DNA of 64,000 nt from Paraconiothyrium sp. Pb-2020. Taxonomy: Eukaryota > Ascomycota > Dothideomycetes > Pleosporales > Didymosphaeriaceae. Position numbers and translations under genes: made by a program. The DNA lies in NCBI GenBank assembly GCA_022419385.1, contig JAJUBI010000005.1:2790001-2854000 (forward strand), written 5' to 3'. The notes below the pieces were generated by a model, which saw only the letters and a program-made list of their open reading frames with translations, ran no database searches and was not told the origin of the DNA. Shown piece after piece: positions 58,962-64,000 of the stretch. The number at the start of each line of letters is the position of its first letter. Within the stretch, counting starts at the first letter, position 1.

Positions 58962-59970
58962 CTTCCTTTGATTTGAATAACAAAGATAACTGTTGTGGAG
59001 TGTGTACGGCTGAGAGTCGTGGGTGTGGTGGTGCCCAGGCGATACACACTGCACCATACGCCTGTCCGCTGGAACTAGACCGGATATGGCTAGGCGGGGC
59101 GAGCAAGGTGCATCAAGTGTTACAGCCTTGCGCTACGAGTCTTGTGATTCAAGCCTTACTACCCTCTCTTCAAATGGTTTTGAACGAGTCCGTATGACCA
59201 TCTTGATAAAGCAACTGTATATCTCCAGGATAGCATGGCGGTACTCAATATAACGGCTTCCCAAATTCTGGATGCACCAGGATGTTGCGGATCCTTTTGG
59301 CTAGAATCAATGATAGGAATTCGGATGATGATTTTCTATGGGATGAGGGCCCTACTTCGACCCTATCGTCTTTGCTGTTTGGGTTTGTCCCATGTGGTTC
59401 TGGGATGAAGACAACCCACAGATCCGAGTGGGCCACGCACTAGTTTTAGCACGGGTACGAAACCTACCTAGGTAGCACCTAGATACTCCTCTCGACAAAG
59501 CGGCGGTGGTCCAGAGTACTACTAACGAGCCAGTAATAAATTCAGAGCATATATGTACAGCGCGGAACCCGATATCGTTGACCCAGGGTTGGCGCGATGT
59601 CCCGCCTCATGTTGAGGGGTGTCCGAAACGTTGGCAAATGTCGTTGAGACGGCAGCATTGCAGTACGTTTTTCTTCTCGACAGAAAAAAGTCCTTGGTGA
59701 TTGGTTTCACGGACGCGCTTCCATGGCATTGTTGCCTGCCATTCGTGCCGTCGTTTAGCCGACAGTAGTATTGGTGACCCAAATCTTACCCTTCAACTTG
59801 AAGATGCTCTTCGCTCCATCATGACAAGATAGGTTGTGTACATGATATATACATGACCTTCTGAGTATCGAACCTTGTGCTTCAACGCCTTGAACGCCGA
59901 TTTACGCTCAGCGCCCTGCGTCCGAAGTATTCAAAATCTATCTGGCCATCTGATGGACCTATTACTTTCA
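58962..59970. other. intergenic, nothing recognised except a palindrome
   Basis: About 1 kb. A 12-bp perfect palindrome, CTACCTAGGTAG, lies at 59464-59475, followed by CACCTAG. Frames in the interval are short and unlike any family. Confidence 0.5.
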
Positions 59971-61935
59971 TCAGTCACTCCACCTTCCTCCACCGCCCGG
60001 TTTGACACCCGCCTTTCTCTCCGAGCCCGAATAATCTTTCTCCTTCTCCTCCCAGTCTTTCCTCTCGTTCCTCCTTCGCGCGGAGAAAGCCCGCGCAAAC
60101 CGCCACGCCTCCGTATCAGCCAGATTCCAATCCTCTACTTCCTTCACTTTGATGTGTACGGGGTCCTCCTCCTTCGCCTTGCGTGACTTGGAAAGTATCT
60201 CCCGGGCTTTCTTCAATCTGTCTTCTTCATTCCTGATCCACCTTTCTTCTTGAACTTGGACACCATCGATGGCTTTCGGCTCCCCTGGCCGTGGGAAAAT
60301 GATGAGTTCGGAGTCCTTTGAAGGAGAACTTGGTTCCTTGTTTGAGGATGCCGCCTGTGGGAGATTAAAGCCGAAGATCCATTCGAGATCTGCTTGTGTG
60401 GTGCGCTCGGCAGTCAACCAGAGGGAGTGCGAGGCTTTGCGGAGGGCAGCGACTTCTTCTTTAAAGAAGAGGACGCGGTAGAGTTCGCTATGGTCTGGGC
60501 CGAGGAGCTCCTTGGTCAAGGCTGTAAGCCAGGGGTTGCGGCCTGCTTCTTTGCGTAGGAAGTTGGCGTCGATGTCTTCACGCATGTAGTGGAGAGAGGT
60601 AAGGGTGTATGGGTGGGGTACAGTGCCGATGGAGTATTGTTTTGTGGCGTTCATGAAAGTCGGGACAAGCTTGAAAGGGAGAGGCTTGTTAGGATCGCAA
60701 GGTTTGCATTTCTGACGGTTTGGCGGGCAAGATTTGGGCATGGGGGAGCTGGGACACTGCGTAAGGTTACGCCCGATCTCGATGGCATTGTACGTCAAGG
60801 CAGTCGTATGCTCTGGTAGTGGTTTGACGATAGCAATGCCTTCGGGGTGGGTTTCCTGGAAGGTCAAGTGCAAGTGTGAGTTGATTAGATCGGCAAGAAG
60901 CTCGAGTCCTTCAACCTGAGTAGTGTTGACCGTCTTGTACTTGTTGTTGACCACATCCATGTTGTAGTACGCCAAGCCATTGGCCTTCTTGTCGATCGCA
61001 ATGTCTGCTGAAAGCAAATTGACCACAATGCCTCCATCTTGTTGGGCCAATTTCGCAATTTTTTCCTTATTCGCCGGGACGTCCTGGAGGATCTTGTTGT
61101 TGATGGCCTCATTTATCGCATCCTTCACAAGGGTGGCTTCACCAAAAAATATGCCATTCTGTAGTGACTCGACCCTTGACAGCTTGGGATATTCAGCGCG
61201 TCTCAGGAAGCTGATCATCGAGTTGTCGTACTGCGCCATGGGCAGTGCCAACCAGTTAGCGAGTATGCCCCCACCCATTTTTTCCCAAGCAAGCCATCGA
61301 GAAATCTCCAGTTCCACGCTCGATTCCAGCTTCATGCGCTGCACCAATTCGAAGCGAGGTCCCATAGCGTCCTTGTGAGAGAGCACAGTAGGCTGGAAAC
61401 CCTGCGCCCACCAGGCCCTGCGCCATACCAAGATCAGCCTGTTTTCGGCCTCTGTGACCTTCTTGTCTTGCTTCGGGTTTGGCTCGTAATATGTGTATAT
61501 GGGCGGACGGTTTGCAAGCGGCGGAAGCACGGCGCGGTTCTCGTCGAGGGTAATCTTGTTTGAGAAGGGATTGCGCCACTTGAAGTCGGTGAGCCACTTG
61601 ATGGCGCCATAGGAGCTGGAGGCGGTGCTGTTGGCTTGCTCTGGGGGTGTATGCGCAGGTGGGCTGAAGACGTCCGGCAGGGGTAGCTTGGGTAGGTTCG
61701 GCAGCTCGGTGGGGATCTTTGGAATGTGGTCCTTGATATCTGACAGATCAGGCAGATGTGGGTCTTTCACCGCGCCTTTTACTTGCTCATAAGTGGGTAT
61801 GCTGGCGGGCGAAGGCGCTCCAAACGCGTATATGGAGGCTATAAAAAGGAGAACAAAAACAAAGAGCAACTGGAAGCGGCGCGGAGGCAGACGCAGTGCA
61901 AGAGGCTGGCCGAACACTGTTCGTTGCACGGGCAT
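59971..61935 (-). CDS. conserved fungal type II membrane protein, glycosyltransferase-like
   Basis: An intronless 654-residue protein. A single transmembrane segment at about residues 21-39 (LLFVFVLLFIASIYAFG) after a short basic N-terminus marks it as type II, so the bulk should be in the secretory lumen. A Pro-rich stem (residues 45-95) is followed by a domain with PIYTYYEPNP, ILVWRRAWWAQGFQPTVLS and WLAWEKMGGGILANWLALPM, a pattern reminiscent of sugar-transferases with a capsular-polysaccharide or DXD-type fold, although I could not point to a clear DXD. A Cys cluster, CPPNRQKCKPCDP, lies near 400, and the end is highly charged. Conserved in filamentous fungi; function not known to me. Golgi residence is inferred. 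Confidence 0.75.
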   Translation of the reverse strand: MPVQRTVFGQPLALRLPPRRFQLLFVFVLLFIASIYAFGAPSPASIPTYEQVKGAVKDPHLPDLSDIKDHIPKIPTELPNLPKLPLPDVFSPPAHTPPEQANSTASSSYGAIKWLTDFKWRNPFSNKITLDENRAVLPPLANRPPIYTYYEPNPKQDKKVTEAENRLILVWRRAWWAQGFQPTVLSHKDAMGPRFELVQRMKLESSVELEISRWLAWEKMGGGILANWLALPMAQYDNSMISFLRRAEYPKLSRVESLQNGIFFGEATLVKDAINEAINNKILQDVPANKEKIAKLAQQDGGIVVNLLSADIAIDKKANGLAYYNMDVVNNKYKTVNTTQVEGLELLADLINSHLHLTFQETHPEGIAIVKPLPEHTTALTYNAIEIGRNLTQCPSSPMPKSCPPNRQKCKPCDPNKPLPFKLVPTFMNATKQYSIGTVPHPYTLTSLHYMREDIDANFLRKEAGRNPWLTALTKELLGPDHSELYRVLFFKEEVAALRKASHSLWLTAERTTQADLEWIFGFNLPQAASSNKEPSSPSKDSELIIFPRPGEPKAIDGVQVQEERWIRNEEDRLKKAREILSKSRKAKEEDPVHIKVKEVEDWNLADTEAWRFARAFSARRRNERKDWEEKEKDYSGSERKAGVKPGGGGRWSD

Positions 61936-62566
61936 CGTGAGCGAGCTCAGGGTATCGTACAGAAAGGACAGACAACAGAGCAGAGGTTATGGCAACATCG
62001 GGGCTGTGGCGGTACTATGAAGGTACGTAGTCGGTACGAGGCTGCTAAGATGCGCGTACGGGTAACGGCGCGCCGTGCCTTTTAGCGCGGAAGGGCGGTT
62101 GGGAAGGCCAGCGTTCAGCGGGCGACGAGCAACGAGCGACGAGCGACGCGACGGCGCGGTGTCGATGTGAATGGATGAGCAGACGCGAGCATCGCCCAAA
62201 CATGGGCCCCTCTTGCGTGCATGGGTCGGCTTCGCTAGGCTCCATCGTACAGGTTGCGTAGGGCTGAGGGGGGGCCGGCGAAACACTGTTCCCGCCGACC
62301 CCAGGTTTCTGGCGGCAATTGGTTCCGATGTCGCATGAGTCGTCAAATTTCTCGACATGTCCCGCACCGCGTCATTCTCGTGCCCAAAGCTCCTCGGGTG
62401 CGCGCGAAGTAGGACTCATACCGCAAATTCACCACACTGTAATCGTGCCGCAAGCTCTGCTTCTCTATCACTCGCATCGCATCGCATCATCCCATCCTTC
62501 CTTCGAGCATTGGCGACCGTCCACCCCACCACTCACTGAAGCGTCACGCCGCCATTGCGCGCAACC
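61936..62566. promoter_or_regulatory. divergent promoter of the type II membrane protein and LYS2
   Basis: About 630 bp between the divergent starts. Two near matches (one mismatch each) to the Gcn4/CPC1 site occur at 62335-62343 (ATGAGTCGT) and 62411-62419 (AGGACTCAT), 220 and 150 bp upstream of LYS2. In yeast and Neurospora, lysine genes are under this general amino-acid control, so the sites are plausible but unproven. Confidence 0.4.
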
Positions 62567-64000
62567 ATGGCCTCGGTGACCAGGGCCGACATTCCCGATC
62601 CCACTGCGGACCTGCATTGGTCTGATTTCAAGGGACCGATTCACGAGATATTCGCTGCGAACGCGCGACGGCATCCCGAGCGGCCATGCGTCGTTGAGAC
62701 GGCAACCAGCAAGACACCTGAGCGCAATTTCTCATACAAGCACATAGCCGAGGCCACTGCCATATTAGCACACCATTTTGTGCAGCATGGCATACAGCGA
62801 GGCGAGGTCGTCATGATCTTCGCCCACCGTGGCGTCGACCTGGTGGTTGCTATCATGGCCGTTCTTGCCGCCGGGGCTACTTTTTCTGTCTTGGATCCTT
62901 TGTAAGTCAACATATCAGCTTCCATATGTTGATCACTCATGGACGACTAGATACCCTCCAGACCGTCAATGCATCTACCTCGAAGTTTCCCAGCCCCGTG
63001 CGCTCGTTGTCATCGACAAAGCTACCCAGGAGGCCGGCCCTCTCTCGGATCAGGTGCGCAGCTATATCGCCGAGAATTTGCAACTACGAACCGAGGTTCC
63101 AGCCTTGCAGCTTCGTAATGATGGAACTCTTGTCGGTGGTCAAATAGACGGCAAGGATGTGCTAGACGGTCAGCAACAACTCAAGGCCGAATTGCCGGGT
63201 GTGTTGGTCGGCCCGGACTCGACGCCTACGCTGTCCTTCACATCCGGATCTGAGGGCAAGCCGAAGGGTGTGAAAGGACGACATTTCTCTCTGACGCACT
63301 ACTTCCCCTGGATGGCCGAGACGTTTGGACTGTCCGAGAACGACAAGTTCACTATGTTGTCGGGCATTGCGCACGACCCCATCCAGCGTGACATCTTCAC
63401 GCCTCTCTTTTTGGGCGCACAGTTGCTGGTACCTAGCAAGGAAGATATTCAGCACGAGAAACTTGCAGAGTGGATGCGCAAGTACGGCGCCACAGTGAGC
63501 CATCTTACTCCGGCTATGGGGCAGATTCTGGTCGGAGGTGCTTCGGCTGTATTCCCGAAACTGCATCATTCCTTCTTCGTTGGTGACTTGCTGATCAGGA
63601 GAGATTGCCGAAGACTGCAGAACCTCGCTCCCAACGTTCGCATTGTGAACATGTATGGAACTACCGAAACGCAGAGAGCTGTAAGCTACTACGAACTGCC
63701 CAGTGCAAGCGAGGCGCCCGAATTCTTGGACACCCTTGGCGAGGTTATTCCAGCGGGACGCGGAATGAACAATGTCCAACTACTAGTCGTAGATCGCGAG
63801 AACAGGAACAAGATCTGTGAGCCCGGAAAAAGCGGCGAGATCTACGTCCGAGCGGGGGGTTTGGCAGAGGAGTATCTAGGTCTACCCGATCAAACCGCTA
63901 CCAAGTTCGTGGAGAACTGGTTCGTTGACCCTAAGAAATGGGTCGAGGAGGACAACAAGAAAGTGCAAGCGCAGGGCGCAGCAGAGCCCTGGCGTGAGTT
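62567..64000 (+). CDS. LYS2: alpha-aminoadipate reductase, 5' part (cut by window end)
   Basis: Exons 62567-62901 and 62951 onward, open to the last base of the window; about 461 of an expected 1170 residues are present. The adenylation domain of the NRPS-like family is seen: SYKHIAEATAILAHHF, the core-3 motif SFTSGSEGKPKG near 207, the HDPIQRDIFTPLFLG block typical of Lys2 and the core-5 motif NMYGTTETQRAVSYY near 346. Lys2 activates alpha-aminoadipate, loads it on a carrier domain armed by Lys5, and reduces it to the semialdehyde, the fungal route to lysine. The intron splits a Leu codon just before YPPDRQ. The carrier and reductase domains lie beyond the window. Confidence 0.96.

Noticed and set aside
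1..64000. tRNA and rRNA genes
   Set aside because: I scanned for the T-arm GGTTCGAAT-type box on both strands and saw only matches inside protein-coding exons, without cloverleaf partners.

Overview
This window comes from the nuclear genome of a filamentous ascomycete (Pezizomycotina). A Dothideomycete is my guess from the overall look of the proteins, not something I could prove. The genes lie on both strands in no operons, most have one to six short GT-AG introns (about 45-85 nt, often with a CTAAC/CTGAC-like branch site), and the products are typical fungal orthologues. I saw no tRNA, rRNA, CRISPR or intact transposon. The exon joins given below were worked out by hand from splice sites, reading frame and family conservation.

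Layout. 0.3-4.8 kb: a Dabb-domain protein, the Fe-S assembly factor ISA1 (minus) and the 40S biogenesis factor TSR1. 4.8-7.0 kb: gene-poor, with an 8-bp tandem repeat. 7.0-14.7 kb: an accessory stretch with a YeeE/YedE-type sulfur transporter, a heavily decayed DUF1479 gene, a small cysteine-rich secreted protein, and a secreted clan GH-A glycosidase with an unusual cysteine-rich tail. 15.5-21.5 kb: conserved genes in head-to-head pairs, NKP2 (kinetochore)/EAF3 (chromatin) and NRK1 (NAD salvage)/an ARMH3-like protein. 23-27.5 kb: a complicated, many-exon locus with a DUF8035-like domain and two sets of C2H2 zinc fingers. It may be one large gene.

28.6-38.6 kb: peroxisomal malate synthase (C-terminal SKL), a secreted DUF3455 protein, a 1400-residue ankyrin-like solenoid with a higher-order repeat and coiled-coil tail, and a small secreted protein. 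39.5-50 kb: a TMEM115 homologue and a LisH-WD40 (TBL1/Sif2-like) gene sharing a promoter, a Baeyer-Villiger-type monooxygenase, a frame-broken alpha/beta hydrolase, and a peroxisomal ABC half-transporter. 50-64 kb: dynactin p150-Glued, mitochondrial uL30m, a DUF7587-like protein, a nucleoside 2-deoxyribosyltransferase-like protein, a type II membrane protein, and the 5' part of LYS2, cut by the window end.

The genes are not a pathway cluster. Two thematic links may be coincidental: peroxisomal fatty-acid and C2 metabolism (malate synthase with SKL, ABCD transporter), and a secreted or accessory set at 7-15 kb and 31-39 kb that could relate to host or substrate interaction. The most unusual items are the ankyrin super-repeat protein, the glycosidase with a 23-cysteine tail, the zinc-finger/DUF8035 locus, and the wreckage of the DUF1479 gene.
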